Position numbers and translations under genes: made by a program. Positions 17,667-27,848 of a DNA stretch of 64,000 nucleotides are shown in pieces; the stretch's first letter is position 1, and every line of letters starts with the position of its first letter. The notes under the pieces are model-generated. The model was not told the origin of the DNA. It searched no databases and saw only the letters and a program-made list of their open reading frames with translations. This DNA comes from Hyphomonas sp. L-53-1-40 (GTDB taxonomy: Bacteria > Pseudomonadota > Alphaproteobacteria > Caulobacterales > Hyphomonadaceae), in NCBI RefSeq assembly GCF_000682775.1, contig NZ_AWFI01000021.1, positions 41,364 through 105,363 of the forward strand, given 5' to 3'.

Positions 17667-19943
17667 ATGACAACTAAACGGCCGAGCTTCACAGACCAGG
17701 AAGCCCTCGATTTTCACTCGCAGCCACACGCCGGCAAAATCTCCATGGCGCCGACCAAGCCTATGGGTACGCAGCGTGACCTGTCATTGGCCTATAGTCC
17801 GGGCGTTGCGGTACCCGTGCTTGCCATCGCGGAAGACGAGGACCGGGCTTACGATTATACCGCCAAGGGCAATCTGGTCGCGGTCATTTCCAACGGTACT
17901 GCCATCCTCGGCCTCGGCAATCTTGGGCCAATGGCGTCCAAGCCGGTGATGGAAGGCAAGTCCGTCCTGTTCAAGCGGTTTGCCGATATCGACAGTTTCG
18001 ACGTCGAGGTCAGCACGACAGATGTCGAAGAATTCATCATGACGGTCCGGAACATCGGTTCCACGTGGGGCGGCATCAATTTGGAAGACATCTCTTCTCC
18101 GGATTGTTTCATCATCGAGAGCCGTCTGCGCGAAGACCTCGATATTCCGGTGTTTCATGACGACCAGCACGGCACGGCGATCATCGCGGCGGCTGGTCTT
18201 ATCAATGCCTGCCACATTACTGGTCGGGAACTGAAAGATCTGAAAGTCGCCGTTTCCGGGGCAGGGGCCGCCGGTCTCTCTTGTGCAGGACTGATTCGTC
18301 ATCTCGGCGTGAAGCCTGAGAATATCCTGATGTGTGACTCCAGCGGTGTGGTTTATGAGGGCCGCACCGAGAAGATGGACCAGTTCAAGTCCGCCTTTGC
18401 CGTCAAAACCACCAAGCGTACGCTTGCAGAAGCAATTGAAGGCGCTGACGTGCTGTTGGGCCTGTCCGCGAAAGGCGCTGTTTCGAAAGAGATGGTCAAG
18501 TCGATGGCCAAGGATCCGATCATCTTCGCTATGGCCAATCCCGATCCTGAAATCACGCCGGAAGACATCAAGTCGGTTCGTGATGACGCGATCATTGCCA
18601 CCGGCCGGTCGGATTATCCCAATCAGGTCAATAATGTTCTAGGTTTCCCGTACATCTTCCGCGGCGCGCTGGACGTGCGTGCGCGGGGCATCAATGAAGA
18701 GATGAAGGTTGCAGCTGCTCGGGCAATCGCTGAGCTGGCGCGCGAAGACGTGCCGGATGAAGTGGCGGCTGCATATCATGGCGCACGCCCAAGCTTCGGG
18801 CGTGAATACATTATTCCAACCCCGTTTGATCCGCGCCTGATCAGCTTCATTCCACCTTTCGTGGCGCAGGCGGCCATGGATACCGGCGTGGCTCGCAAAC
18901 CGATTGATGACATGGAAGCCTACCGGCATTCGCTGGCCCGCCGCGCGGATCCGTCTGCCTCCTTTATTCAGGGGGTTCAGGCCCGCTGTAAGGAGTTGCA
19001 GCGCCGCATCGTGTTTGCTGAGGGCGAAGAGCCCGCCGTTGTTCGCGCCGCGTTCAGCTTCAAGAACCAGGGGCTTGGTCATCCGATCCTGATTGGTCGC
19101 GAGGCTCAGGTCGAGCGCGCCATGGAACAAATGGGCATCCAGCCCGGTACGCTTGAGATTCTCAATGCGCGTCTATCTGACAACAATCCGGTCTACACGG
19201 ACATGCTGTATGCTCGCCTTCAGCGCGACGGTTATTTGAAACGAGATGCCCAGCGTCTCGTGAACCAGGACCGCAATGTCTTCGGCTGTTGCATGCTGAA
19301 GAATGGCGATGCTGATGGCATGGTCACGGGTGTGACCCGTAACTATGACGTTGCCTTGAACGACTCGCTACTCGTGCTCGATCCGATACCGGGGCAGGCC
19401 ATAATTGGCATGTCGATGGTGATTAACCGGGGGCGGACGGTCTTCATCGCAGACACTAGCGTCACCGAGCTGCCGCAGGGCGAGGACCTTGCCAATATCG
19501 CCATAGAGGCCGCCCGAGGCGTCCGCTCACTTGGCTTCTCGCCGCGCGTGGCATTCCTGTCCTATTCGACCTTCGGCAACCCGATGGGCGAGCGCGGCGA
19601 AAAGGTGCGCGATGCCGTCGCCATCCTGGATGGCATGAAGGATATCGACTTCGAATATGAAGGTGACATGAGCGCGGATGTTGCGTTGAACACCAGCCAC
19701 AAGCTGCTCTACCCATTCTCGCGCCTGACTGGACCGGCAAATGTGTTGGTCATGCCAGCCATTCACGCCGCATCTATCTCGACCAAGCTTCTGGAATCGA
19801 TGAGCCGCGCCACGGTGATTGGGCCAATGCTGCTGGGTCTAGAAAAGCCGGTACAGATTGCCTCGCTCGGCGCAACGGTCGGTGACATTGTGAACCTCGC
19901 AACGATTGCGGCCTTTGATGTGGATCACGTGCACGGCGGCTAA
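17667..19943 (+). CDS. maeB: NADP-dependent malic enzyme with phosphotransacetylase-like domain
   Basis: Oxidatively decarboxylates malate to pyruvate, supplying NADPH. Residues of about 1-430 are the malic enzyme domain: SLAYSPGVAVPVLAI, TNGTAILGLGNLG-type motif (SNGTAILGLGNLG), VFHDDQHGTAIIAAAGL and the Rossmann AVSGAGAAGLSCAGL. Residues 440-758 form a phosphotransacetylase-like domain (FAEGEEPAVVRAA, VTGVTRNYDVALNDSLLVLDP), which in MaeB enzymes is regulatory, often sensing acetyl-CoA, and usually lacks PTA activity. The ATG at 17667 is chosen; an in-frame TTG at 17643 falls within the palindromic site. Full length (758 residues). Confidence 0.96.
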   Translation: MTTKRPSFTDQEALDFHSQPHAGKISMAPTKPMGTQRDLSLAYSPGVAVPVLAIAEDEDRAYDYTAKGNLVAVISNGTAILGLGNLGPMASKPVMEGKSVLFKRFADIDSFDVEVSTTDVEEFIMTVRNIGSTWGGINLEDISSPDCFIIESRLREDLDIPVFHDDQHGTAIIAAAGLINACHITGRELKDLKVAVSGAGAAGLSCAGLIRHLGVKPENILMCDSSGVVYEGRTEKMDQFKSAFAVKTTKRTLAEAIEGADVLLGLSAKGAVSKEMVKSMAKDPIIFAMANPDPEITPEDIKSVRDDAIIATGRSDYPNQVNNVLGFPYIFRGALDVRARGINEEMKVAAARAIAELAREDVPDEVAAAYHGARPSFGREYIIPTPFDPRLISFIPPFVAQAAMDTGVARKPIDDMEAYRHSLARRADPSASFIQGVQARCKELQRRIVFAEGEEPAVVRAAFSFKNQGLGHPILIGREAQVERAMEQMGIQPGTLEILNARLSDNNPVYTDMLYARLQRDGYLKRDAQRLVNQDRNVFGCCMLKNGDADGMVTGVTRNYDVALNDSLLVLDPIPGQAIIGMSMVINRGRTVFIADTSVTELPQGEDLANIAIEAARGVRSLGFSPRVAFLSYSTFGNPMGERGEKVRDAVAILDGMKDIDFEYEGDMSADVALNTSHKLLYPFSRLTGPANVLVMPAIHAASISTKLLESMSRATVIGPMLLGLEKPVQIASLGATVGDIVNLATIAAFDVDHVHGG

Positions 19944-20043
19944 CGTCATCGTCACGAAATTCCCCAGCGTCAGGACTCGCAGGCGGCGAGTGGCTCACCT
20001 ATAGTCATATCAAGCATATGGACCACAGGGAGGCCCGAACGGC

Positions 20044-21474
20044 ATGAAGGAATACAAGCAGTTCTATATCGACGGTGCATGGGTTGATCCCGTTGAGCCG
20101 CGCACGTTGGAAATCGAGAACCCGGCCACTGAAGAAAACTTCGCGGTCATTTCGATTGGTTCCAAGGCCGATGTCGATAAGGCCGTTGCCGCAGCTCGGA
20201 AGGCCTTCCCGGCATTTTCGCAGACCAGCGTGGAATACCGCGCCGAGCTGCTCGAAAAGATCGCTGCAGGCATTCAGGCGCGTATGCCGGAAATGGCAGA
20301 AGCGATCTCTAACGAGATGGGCGCGCCGATGTGGCTTGCCAATGCGGCGCAAGTGCCTGCCGGTATGGGGCATTTTGCGACCACCGCAGCCATTCTGCGT
20401 GACTATCAGTTCGAGGAGCTGAAGGGTACGACGCTGCTTCGCAAGGAGCCAATCGGCGTTTGCGGATTCATCACGCCTTGGAACTGGCCGCTGAACCAGA
20501 TCGCCTGCAAGGTTGCTCCGGCAATTGCTGCAGGGTGCACCATGGTGCTCAAGCCGTCCGAAATCGCGCCGCTCGACGCGATGATCCTGACGGAGATCAT
20601 GCACGAGGCCGGTGTGCCGAAGGGCGTATTCAACCTCGTCAATGGAGATGGTCCGGGTGTCGGTTCGGCGCTGTCCTCACACCCTGACGTCGACATGATG
20701 AGCTTCACCGGCTCCACACGCGCAGGTGTGCTTGTGGCTCAGGCGGCTGCGCCGACCGTAAAGCGCGTCGCACAGGAACTCGGCGGCAAGAGCCCGAATA
20801 TTATCCTGCCATCCGCAGACCTCGAGAAGGCTGTCGGTGGCGGCGTTATGCAGATGATGACGAATACGGGTCAGTCCTGTAACGCGCCATCGCGCATGTT
20901 TGTCCAGAAGGACCAGCAGGACCAGGCGATTGCCATCGCGAAGGCAGCGGCTGAATCGGTGAAAGTGATGATGCCAGGTGAAGCCTCACCGGGCGCTATC
21001 GGTCCGATTTCAAATGGCAACCAGTACCAGAAGGTTCAGGATCTGATCGAGACTGGCATCAAGGAAGGCGCGACTTTGGTTGCAGGTGGTCCGGGGCGTC
21101 CGGAAGGCTTCAACAAGGGCTATTTCGCGCGTCCAACCGTGTTTGCGAATGTCACCAATGACATGACCATTGCGCGTGAGGAAATCTTCGGGCCAGTGCT
21201 CGTCATGATCCCATATGAGGATGTGGATGATGCTGTCGAAATGGCCAATGACACAGTCTATGGCCTGGCAGGCTATGTGCAGGGCGCTGAAGATGAAGCC
21301 CGCAAAGTGGCCAACCGCATCCGTGCCGGTCAGATTCAGGTCAATGGTGCGCGGCCAGACTTCACTGCACCATTCGGTGGCTACGGCCAATCCGGCAACG
21401 GCCGGGAATGGGGCGAGCATGGCTTTGAGGAGTTTCTCGAAGTCAAGGCAGTCATGGGCTACAAGGCCGCCTAG
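20044..21474 (+). CDS. NAD(P)-dependent aldehyde dehydrogenase
   Basis: Aldehyde dehydrogenase superfamily enzyme of 476 residues. The catalytic Cys279 lies in NTGQSCNAPSRM and the general base Glu245 in QELGGKSPN; FITPWNWPLN and FTGSTRAG are the cofactor-binding segments, and EEIFGPVL is present near the C-terminus. The sequence does not fix the substrate; a broad-specificity or semialdehyde-type enzyme is possible. GGGAGG precedes the ATG. The gene stands alone, 100 bp after maeB, and is followed by a strong terminator. Confidence 0.92.
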   Translation: MKEYKQFYIDGAWVDPVEPRTLEIENPATEENFAVISIGSKADVDKAVAAARKAFPAFSQTSVEYRAELLEKIAAGIQARMPEMAEAISNEMGAPMWLANAAQVPAGMGHFATTAAILRDYQFEELKGTTLLRKEPIGVCGFITPWNWPLNQIACKVAPAIAAGCTMVLKPSEIAPLDAMILTEIMHEAGVPKGVFNLVNGDGPGVGSALSSHPDVDMMSFTGSTRAGVLVAQAAAPTVKRVAQELGGKSPNIILPSADLEKAVGGGVMQMMTNTGQSCNAPSRMFVQKDQQDQAIAIAKAAAESVKVMMPGEASPGAIGPISNGNQYQKVQDLIETGIKEGATLVAGGPGRPEGFNKGYFARPTVFANVTNDMTIAREEIFGPVLVMIPYEDVDDAVEMANDTVYGLAGYVQGAEDEARKVANRIRAGQIQVNGARPDFTAPFGGYGQSGNGREWGEHGFEEFLEVKAVMGYKAA

Positions 21475-21500
21475 TCTGTTTCACGGCTGAAAATATTATG

Positions 21501-21525
21501 GGGCGGCCTTCGGGTCGCCCTTTTT
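21501..21525 (+). terminator. Rho-independent terminator after the aldehyde dehydrogenase gene
   Basis: GGGCGGCC and GGTCGCCC form an 8-bp stem (one mismatch) around a TTCG tetraloop, followed directly by TTTTT. It lies 26 bp after the stop codon. Confidence 0.85.
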
Positions 21526-21641
21526 GTTTGCCTGATTGACATCGATCAGGCGGCTCTCTGAATTGTGAAGCCAATTCAACTAGTGTTCAGCTAACTTCCC
21601 CCATACATTACAGGAAACATCGCTTTGGAGGGTGATATTCC

Positions 21642-22214
21642 ATGCCCAAATTCAAGCTTACAGGTGCAATCGCTGCCTTGGCCGTGCTCGGCGCCTGCGC
21701 GACCGCAACGCCATATCAGGCCGCTCTGGATGGCGATCGCGGCTATTCGGAAATGAAGATCGAGGACAATCGGTTCCAGGTCGAGTTTTCCGGAAACTCC
21801 CTGACAGATCGAAAGACCGTAGAGACCTATTTGCTCTACCGGGCTGCGGAGCTGACCCGACTGAACGGGTATGACCACTTCCGGGTCGTACGCCGCGACA
21901 CAGATTCTGAAAGCCGGCTTGTGCCGGTTGGCGGAGGCTCGCCTTATTACGACCATTTCCACCTGAATTACAGATACTTCGGCCCTTATGCGGCCTATTA
22001 TCATGACCCATTCCGTCGGTCTCGCTATTCTGCGTTTGGACCTTATGACGCTTATTGGGGCGGCCCACGGGAATACCGTGAGCGGACGAGCTATGTCGCG
22101 TCTGCAGAAATCCTGATGGGTAAGGGCGAAAAGCCCGCCGATGCCGCCTATTTTGATGCAGAGCAAGTTGTCTTCAACCTCAGCCCAAACATCATGAGAC
22201 CGGAGCTGAAATAG
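21642..22214 (+). CDS. CC0125/CC1285-family lipoprotein
   Basis: A 190-residue exported lipoprotein: MPKFKLTGAIAALAVLGAC gives a clear lipobox with Cys19. The mature part contains FQVEFSGNSLTDRKTVETYLLYRAAELT and GYDHFRVV, which is the conserved core of a Caulobacter-type lipoprotein family (first noted as CC0125/CC1285). A Tyr/Pro/Gly-rich central stretch (residues 110-150) looks surface-exposed. AEILMGKGEKP near the C-terminus is also conserved in this family. Function unknown; outer-membrane location inferred. GGAGGG lies upstream of the ATG. Flanked by terminators on both sides, so it is a single-gene unit. Confidence 0.85.
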   Translation: MPKFKLTGAIAALAVLGACATATPYQAALDGDRGYSEMKIEDNRFQVEFSGNSLTDRKTVETYLLYRAAELTRLNGYDHFRVVRRDTDSESRLVPVGGGSPYYDHFHLNYRYFGPYAAYYHDPFRRSRYSAFGPYDAYWGGPREYRERTSYVASAEILMGKGEKPADAAYFDAEQVVFNLSPNIMRPELK

Positions 22215-22240
22215 TCCTCGACCCGCGAATTCGCATTGCA

Positions 22241-22267
22241 GCCCCGCCATTTGGCGGGGCTTTTTTC
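22241..22267 (+). terminator. Rho-independent terminator after the CC0125-type lipoprotein gene
   Basis: GCCCCGCC and GGCGGGGC form a perfect 8-bp stem around ATTT, followed by six T residues. It lies 26 bp after the stop codon. Confidence 0.92.
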
Positions 22268-22344
22268 TGGTCTGGACACTGGCCATTCCTTTGAAGGAGG
22301 CCCAGATAGGGCCCTTGAGAATCTCAAGAAAGCCTGTCGAACCC

Positions 22345-23613
22345 ATGCCGGACTCCGAAATGCCCGCTCCTGAGCCGCGCACCTTGCAAGGTGCCCATGG
22401 TCGACCTGTGCCGGGGCGCACGGAGATGGTCGTCATGGTTGCGGCGCTGATGGCGCTTAACGCGCTCGCTATCGACATCATGCTGCCTGCACTGGGTGAG
22501 ATCGCGGATTCGATCGGTCTGACAGGCGCCTCCCCGGAGGACGCCAATCGTCAGCAGATGATCGTGTTTTCCTATGTATTGGGCTTCGGCGCACCCCAAC
22601 TCGTTTGGGGGCCGATTTCCGACCGGTTCGGTCGGCGCGTCCCCCTGTTCGTCGGATTGGTTGGTTATTCGCTAACCGCGCTACTCTGTATCGCGCTAAA
22701 GGATTTTCATGCGCTGCTAGCTGCGCGCTTCCTGCAGGGCGTGTTCGCGTCAGGTGCCCGGCTTGTGGCTGTTTCGGTTGTCCGTGATCTCTATGCAGGC
22801 CGGCGTATGGCGGGTTTCATGTCATTGGTCATGACAATTTTCATGGTTGTACCCATGATCGCGCCTGCCCTAGGGCAGCTGATCCTATTCGTTGCCCCCT
22901 GGCAGTGGATATTCGGCGTCCTTGCCTTGTTCGGTGGACTTTTGCTCGCATGGACATGGTTGCGCTTGCCAGAAACCCTGGCGCCCGAGGCGCGCAATCC
23001 TCTAAATGTTTCGTCTGCCGCCAGCAGCTATATGGCAGTCATACGTAGTCGTATCACGTTCGGCTACATGTGCGCCTCCGGTGTCATATTCGGCGCATTG
23101 TTCTCCTTTATCGGATCTTCAGAGCAGATATTTCGGGATGTCTTCGGCCAGGAAGAGACATTCGCGTTCTGGTTTGCAGGCGTGGCGGGTGCGCTCGCAT
23201 GCGCAAACCTGTTCAACTCCCGCATGGTTGAGAGAATCGGCATGCGGCGGATCAGTCATGCCGCAATGGTGTTCTTCATCATCATGTCGACTTCGCTGGC
23301 GCTGGTGACGCATTTCTTCGGCGAGAGCCTGTTATGGTTCTTCCCGATGTTCGCGATGACGTTTGCCTGTTTTGGCCTGATGGGTGCAAACTTCTCGGCA
23401 CTCGCGATGGAGCCGTTGGGCAAGATTGCGGGCACGGCTTCTGCAGCCTACGGCTTCGCGACGACAACAGTTTCAAGCATTCTCGGAATTCTGATCGGCA
23501 GCTACTATAACGGCACGACGGTGCCGCTTGTTCTCGGGTTTGCGTGTCTAGGTGTGGGCTCGCTCGTGATCGTGTTGATCACCGAGAAAGGCAAATTGTT
23601 CAGCTCTCGCTGA
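22345..23613 (+). CDS. MFS transporter, Bcr/CflA drug-efflux type
   Basis: Twelve-span major-facilitator pump of the Bcr/CflA (DHA1) group. Diagnostic segments are [18 protein letters not shown] in span 1, the [15 protein letters not shown] motif A between spans 2 and 3, and [24 protein letters not shown] in span 4. Expected to export small toxic compounds by proton antiport. I placed the start at the ATG at 22345; GGAGG at 22296-22300 lies in the same open frame further upstream, so a longer form using a rare start cannot be excluded. The last 14 bp overlap the 3-prime end of the RimK-like gene on the other strand. Confidence 0.9.
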   Translation: MPDSEMPAPEPRTLQGAHGRPVPGRTEMVVMVAALMALNALAIDIMLPALGEIADSIGLTGASPEDANRQQMIVFSYVLGFGAPQLVWGPISDRFGRRVPLFVGLVGYSLTALLCIALKDFHALLAARFLQGVFASGARLVAVSVVRDLYAGRRMAGFMSLVMTIFMVVPMIAPALGQLILFVAPWQWIFGVLALFGGLLLAWTWLRLPETLAPEARNPLNVSSAASSYMAVIRSRITFGYMCASGVIFGALFSFIGSSEQIFRDVFGQEETFAFWFAGVAGALACANLFNSRMVERIGMRRISHAAMVFFIIMSTSLALVTHFFGESLLWFFPMFAMTFACFGLMGANFSALAMEPLGKIAGTASAAYGFATTTVSSILGILIGSYYNGTTVPLVLGFACLGVGSLVIVLITEKGKLFSSR

Positions 23614-25024
23614 GCTTGGCTTGCCGGCGCTTTCGGGCGGCCGGTTCGCGAATGCGAGACAGCGGCCGAACCTGGCTTTCCAGATGTTCGATAATCAGGC
23701 CAGCGATGTCTTTGCCGCTGGCCGATTCGATGCCCTCGAGACCCGGCGATGAGTTCACCTCCAGTACTTTGGGGCCTTTTTCTGTTTGCAGCAGGTCGAC
23801 CCCTGCGACGCGCAAGCCGAGCACTTTAGCCGCCTCACGGGCCGTGTCGCGTTCGGTGCGGGACAGCCTGATGGTTGAGGCTGTTCCGCCGCGATGGAGG
23901 TTTGAGCGGAACTCGCCCTTCTGGGCCTGGCGCTTCATTGCGCCGACCACTTTGTTGCCGACGACGAACGCCCGAACATCGGTGCCTGCAGCTTCTTCGA
24001 CGAATTCCTGTACCAGAAAGTTTGCTTCCAGACCCCGGAAGGCATCAATCAGGCTTTCCGCAGCCTTGCGGGTCTCGGCGAGCACGACGCCCTTGCCTTG
24101 CGTGGATGAGAGCAATTTCACCACCACAGGCGCGCCTCCCGCCAGCGAGATCAGATCCTTGGTGTCTTTCGGACTGTGCGCAAAGGCCGTGACCGGCATG
24201 TCGATCTTGGCGCGGGCAAGCAGTTGGTGCGCCATCAGCTTGTCGCGCGAATGGCCGATCGCACTGGCACTGTTCAAGCAGAATGCGCCGGTATTGGTGA
24301 ACTGTCGCAGCACGGCCAAGCCGTAATCTGTAATCCCTGCCCCGATGCGCGGAATCACCGCGTCATAGCGGGGCAGTGCCTTGCCATCATAGTGGACTTG
24401 CGGATGCGTTGTGCCAATTTGCATGTAACAGCGTGCGGTATCGATGGCCTCGATCACGTGGCCTCGCTCCTGTGCCGCTTCGATGAGGCGCAGACTTGAA
24501 TAATTCCGCGGCTCGCGCGTGAGCAACGCAATGCGCAATGGACGTTTGACGGGCTTCTTTTTTGGCAGGCCCGCATAGGCTGCAAAGTCGAGTTTCGGCT
24601 GAAGGAAAGACGCGTTTGCGTTGACGATCATGTCCGGCTGAATCGCGCCGCGGCCGAACAGCATGCGGTAGGTCATGCTCTCGCGATTGGTCAGCGTCAG
24701 CTGGATCGGCCAGCGGCGTCCGCCCATCTCGACATCGGTCTGGATCACATAACGCAGCTCGGTGTCCCCATTGGAGCTGGTCACGTCGCGGCGGTCTACA
24801 ACCGGCGCGGAACATGTGATTTCCAAGCCCGGATCACTCGGGTCCGGTTGGATCAGGAATCTCACCTGTGGTGCATCGGCAGGCCCGAATGGCTCAATGA
24901 CGCTGGCGTGCAGCGCAGACGTGCGCGCGCCGGTATCCACCTTCGCCTTGATCGCGGGCAAGCCGAGATCGGGCAGAGTCAGCCACTCTTCCCAGCCTAG
25001 TTGGAACGGGTCTGATTGCGACAT
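23600..25024 (-). CDS. RimB-RimK fusion: retropepsin-like domain plus ATP-grasp glutamate ligase
   Basis: A two-domain protein of 474 residues. Residues of about 8-150 are a retropepsin-like (RimB/RloA2) domain with the catalytic-type motif DTGARTSAL at Asp30 and the [11 protein letters not shown] region. Residues 165-450 are an ATP-grasp RimK-type alpha-L-glutamate ligase: [37 protein letters not shown] and the [12 protein letters not shown]g-binding motif. In E. coli RimK adds glutamates to ribosomal protein S6; in Pseudomonas the separate RimB protease counteracts RimK. Fusing both suggests modification and cleavage linked in one protein, though the substrate here is unknown. It lies 81 bp downstream of ecm on the same strand. 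Confidence 0.88.
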   Translation of the reverse strand: MSQSDPFQLGWEEWLTLPDLGLPAIKAKVDTGARTSALHASVIEPFGPADAPQVRFLIQPDPSDPGLEITCSAPVVDRRDVTSSNGDTELRYVIQTDVEMGGRRWPIQLTLTNRESMTYRMLFGRGAIQPDMIVNANASFLQPKLDFAAYAGLPKKKPVKRPLRIALLTREPRNYSSLRLIEAAQERGHVIEAIDTARCYMQIGTTHPQVHYDGKALPRYDAVIPRIGAGITDYGLAVLRQFTNTGAFCLNSASAIGHSRDKLMAHQLLARAKIDMPVTAFAHSPKDTKDLISLAGGAPVVVKLLSSTQGKGVVLAETRKAAESLIDAFRGLEANFLVQEFVEEAAGTDVRAFVVGNKVVGAMKRQAQKGEFRSNLHRGGTASTIRLSRTERDTAREAAKVLGLRVAGVDLLQTEKGPKVLEVNSSPGLEGIESASGKDIAGLIIEHLESQVRPLSRIREPAARKRRQAKLSES

Positions 25025-25105
25025 TATGAAAGCCTTCCTGCCAGTTCGCGCCCGATAAAGGTGAACCGACAGGTATTCAATCTCTTATCCGCAGAACGCA
25101 GCGGA

Positions 25106-27100
25106 TCAGCCCTCGACCAGCCAGGCTTTCTCTACGATTCCGACCACATCGCCCATGATTTCGGTGATCTTGAAATCCTTGGGCGTATAGACGCGGGCAA
25201 TGCCCATCTGGCGCAGGGCACGGGCATCTTCCGGCGGAATGATGCCGCCGATGACGACCGGCACGTCTCCGAGGCCGACCGCGCGCAGCTCGGCAATTGT
25301 TTCGCGTACCAGATCAAGGTGGCTGCCAGAGAGAATGGACAGCCCAACGACATGTGCATTCGCTTCTTTGGCCTGCGCAGCAATCTCCGACGGCGTGAAC
25401 CGGATGCCCTCATAGACGACATTCATGCCGACTTCCCGGCCCCGTGCCGCAATCTGTTCGGCGCCGTTGGAATGGCCGTCGAGGCCCGGCTTGCCGAGCA
25501 CATAGGTCAGCTGGCGCCCGAGCGCTTCGGAAACACGCTCGACGTCCTTGCGGACATCGGCCGCATCTTCCTCGCCATCGGTCTTGATAACCATGGCGAC
25601 GCCCGTGGGTGCTCGGAATTCGCCAAACACGTCCCGCATTGCCGTGCCCCATTCACCTGTCGTGACGCCGGCCTTCGCGCAGGCAATCGAGGGCTCCATG
25701 ATATTGGTCCCGTCCTGTGCGGCTTGCTTCAGCGCTGCGAGCGCATTTTCAACGGCGCTTGCATCTCGCTTGCTGCGCCATTCTTTCAGGTCGCGAACCT
25801 GGGCGGATTCCTCTGCCGGGTCGACCGTTTGGATCGATCCGTCGCCGCCTGCGAGTGGGCTCTCCGCCGTCTCGACATAGCGGTTGACGCCAACCACGGT
25901 CAGATCACCGCTCTCAATCGCCTTGATGCGATCAATATGTGCGCCGACGAGGCTCTCCTTCATATGGTTGATGGACTGGATTGCGCCGCCCCGCGCATCT
26001 AGGTCAGCCAGCGTATCCCGGGCCAGCGCCTTCAGCTCTTCTGTTTTGGATTCGATGACATGGCTGCCGTCGAAGATGTCTTCGTATTCCAGGAGGTCTG
26101 TTTCATAGGCGAGGATCTGCTGCAGACGCAGCGACCATTGCTGGTCCCACGGGCGTGGCAGGCCCAGCGCCTCATTCCAGGCCGGCAGCTGCAGGGCCCG
26201 ACAGCGAGCCTTCTTCGACAGGGTGACGGCCATTGCCTCGATCAGGATGCGATAGACATTGTTTTCAGGCTGCGGCTCGGTCAGGCCAAGCGAGTTCACC
26301 TGCACGCCATAGCGGAATAGCAGCGCCTTCGGACTGGTCACGCCATAGCGTTCGCGGCCAATCTCTTCCCAGAGTTCCACAAAGGCACGCATCTTACAAA
26401 GTTCCGTAACGAAACGAACTCCTGCGTTCACAAAGAATGAAATCCGACCGAAGACCGTTTCAAAGTCTGATTCCGGAACTTGTCCGCCCGCTTTTACAGT
26501 ATCCAGTACCGAAATTGCGGTTGCCAGGGCATAAGCCAGCTCCTGTTCCGGCGTCGCGCCCGCTTCCTGCAAATGGTAGGAGCAGACATTCATCGGATTC
26601 CATTTCGGCACCTCGGTGTAGCACCAGCTGACCATATCCGAGATCAGACGCAGGCTCGGTTCCGGCGGGAATACATAGGTGCCGCGCGAGAGATATTCCT
26701 TCACGATGTCATTCTGAGTGGTGCCGCGCAGTTTCTTGCGATCATCGGCTCGCTCATCCGCCAGCGCCACATACAACGCCAGCATCCAGGCCGCCGGCGC
26801 ATTGATCGTCATCGACGTGTTCATCTCTTCCAGCGGCAACTGGTCGAACAGGAGGCGCATATCGCCGAGATGCTTGACCGGCACGCCCACTTTGCCAACT
26901 TCGCCCTTGGAGAGGATGTGGTCTGCGTCATACGCGGTCTGGGTTGGCAGGTCGAAGGCAATCGACAAGCCTGTCTGACCCTTGGCGAGGTTGCCGCGAT
27001 AGAGTTCGTTGGATTTTGTCGCCGTTGAATGTCCGGCATAGGTCCGGAAAATCCACGGGCGGTCCGGTGCGTGCTGGTATGCTTTGTCCATGTCTGCCAC
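25106..27100 (-). CDS. ecm: Ethylmalonyl-CoA mutase (MeaA/Ecm)
   Basis: Coenzyme-B12 mutase converting ethylmalonyl-CoA to methylsuccinyl-CoA in the ethylmalonyl-CoA pathway for acetyl-CoA assimilation. The large TIM-barrel domain begins with PWIFRTYAGHSTA and contains FDLPTQTAYD. The C-terminal B12 domain has DGHSNGAEQIA with the cobalt-coordinating His543, then GLSILSGSHLDLV and VVIGGIIPPEDA. The RTYAGHSTA start and DGHSNG variant separate Ecm from methylmalonyl-CoA mutase, which has the DGHDRG form. Full length (664 residues). ccr, encoding the preceding pathway step, lies about 2 kb away. Confidence 0.93.
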   Translation of the reverse strand: MADMDKAYQHAPDRPWIFRTYAGHSTATKSNELYRGNLAKGQTGLSIAFDLPTQTAYDADHILSKGEVGKVGVPVKHLGDMRLLFDQLPLEEMNTSMTINAPAAWMLALYVALADERADDRKKLRGTTQNDIVKEYLSRGTYVFPPEPSLRLISDMVSWCYTEVPKWNPMNVCSYHLQEAGATPEQELAYALATAISVLDTVKAGGQVPESDFETVFGRISFFVNAGVRFVTELCKMRAFVELWEEIGRERYGVTSPKALLFRYGVQVNSLGLTEPQPENNVYRILIEAMAVTLSKKARCRALQLPAWNEALGLPRPWDQQWSLRLQQILAYETDLLEYEDIFDGSHVIESKTEELKALARDTLADLDARGGAIQSINHMKESLVGAHIDRIKAIESGDLTVVGVNRYVETAESPLAGGDGSIQTVDPAEESAQVRDLKEWRSKRDASAVENALAALKQAAQDGTNIMEPSIACAKAGVTTGEWGTAMRDVFGEFRAPTGVAMVIKTDGEEDAADVRKDVERVSEALGRQLTYVLGKPGLDGHSNGAEQIAARGREVGMNVVYEGIRFTPSEIAAQAKEANAHVVGLSILSGSHLDLVRETIAELRAVGLGDVPVVIGGIIPPEDARALRQMGIARVYTPKDFKITEIMGDVVGIVEKAWLVEG

Positions 27101-27117
27101 GGAATTCTCCCCTTGTT

Positions 27118-27134
27118 ATGTTGCGGCGCAGCAT
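27118..27134. promoter_or_regulatory. Imperfect 17-bp palindrome upstream of ecm, candidate operator
   Basis: ATGTTGCGGCGCAGCAT pairs at 7 of 8 symmetric positions and ends 18 bases before the ecm start codon. Its core TGTTGCGNNGCA recurs, inverted, in the ccr/dat intergenic region at 29007-29022. It resembles PhaR-type TGC-rich boxes. Function inferred only. Confidence 0.35.
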
Positions 27135-27216
27135 GCCGTGTGCGACGTCGCAAAGCAAGCGTCACTGCTTGCGTCAGGATGTCTGAACAACCAGATGTAG
27201 GCGAGAGGAGATTGCC

Positions 27217-27735
27217 GTGAACCCACCGACCAATGTGATCCAGACTGCCCTGCTTTTGCGGATTGTCGCTATCCTGGCCTTTCCGGTCGGTGTGGTGATT
27301 GCAGCGCTGATGGAGCGTAGTGTGCTCATGGTCGCCTTGCTCGCAGCGGGCATGTTGGCGGTCAGCTGGGTCGAGCGGTTTCGACTGCACCGGTTGTCCG
27401 GGAATGAGGGGTACCCCGCCATCACGGGATTGTTGCCCGGCTTTGCTGTGCGAGCAGGCTTTCTGGCCGGACTGTTCATTGTCAGTCTTGGCGTGCTCGC
27501 TCTGTTCCGTGAGACCATTTTGGCGCGGGGGCTCGGTCTGACTGATCTTGGTCTTTTTTCTGCCGTGGCTGGCGTTGCTCTGCTGGCCAATGCCATCAGC
27601 GCGCGCATGGCGACCCGGGAAGTGTCGAGTGTCATGGCCCAGATGAACGCCAATATCACGCCGCCGGGCGGGGCGTCTCAGGCTGGCGAAGGGCCGGGTG
27701 AAATCATCGAAGGCGAAGTGATCGACCGCGACTGA
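27217..27735 (+). CDS. Predicted four-span membrane protein, unknown
   Basis: A 172-residue membrane protein with hydrophobic segments at about 10-30, 37-55, 78-98 and 108-128, linked by short loops (one with HRLSGNEGYPAITGL). A hydrophilic tail rich in Gly, Glu and Asp follows from about residue 145. The GTG start has AGGAG 6 bases upstream. It diverges from ecm across a 116-bp region carrying a palindromic site. I recognise no family. The tail, being acidic and flexible, may be cytoplasmic. Confidence 0.7.
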   Translation: MNPPTNVIQTALLLRIVAILAFPVGVVIAALMERSVLMVALLAAGMLAVSWVERFRLHRLSGNEGYPAITGLLPGFAVRAGFLAGLFIVSLGVLALFRETILARGLGLTDLGLFSAVAGVALLANAISARMATREVSSVMAQMNANITPPGGASQAGEGPGEIIEGEVIDRD

Positions 27736-27848
27736 AACTGGCAGGGTCTTGTTACCGCAAACATTCATGAGCACCATGCGATTCCAGGCGGTTTCGTGAG
27801 GGCTGCAAATCGGCTATACGGCGCGGGCTCTAAAGGAATTTCCCCTCA

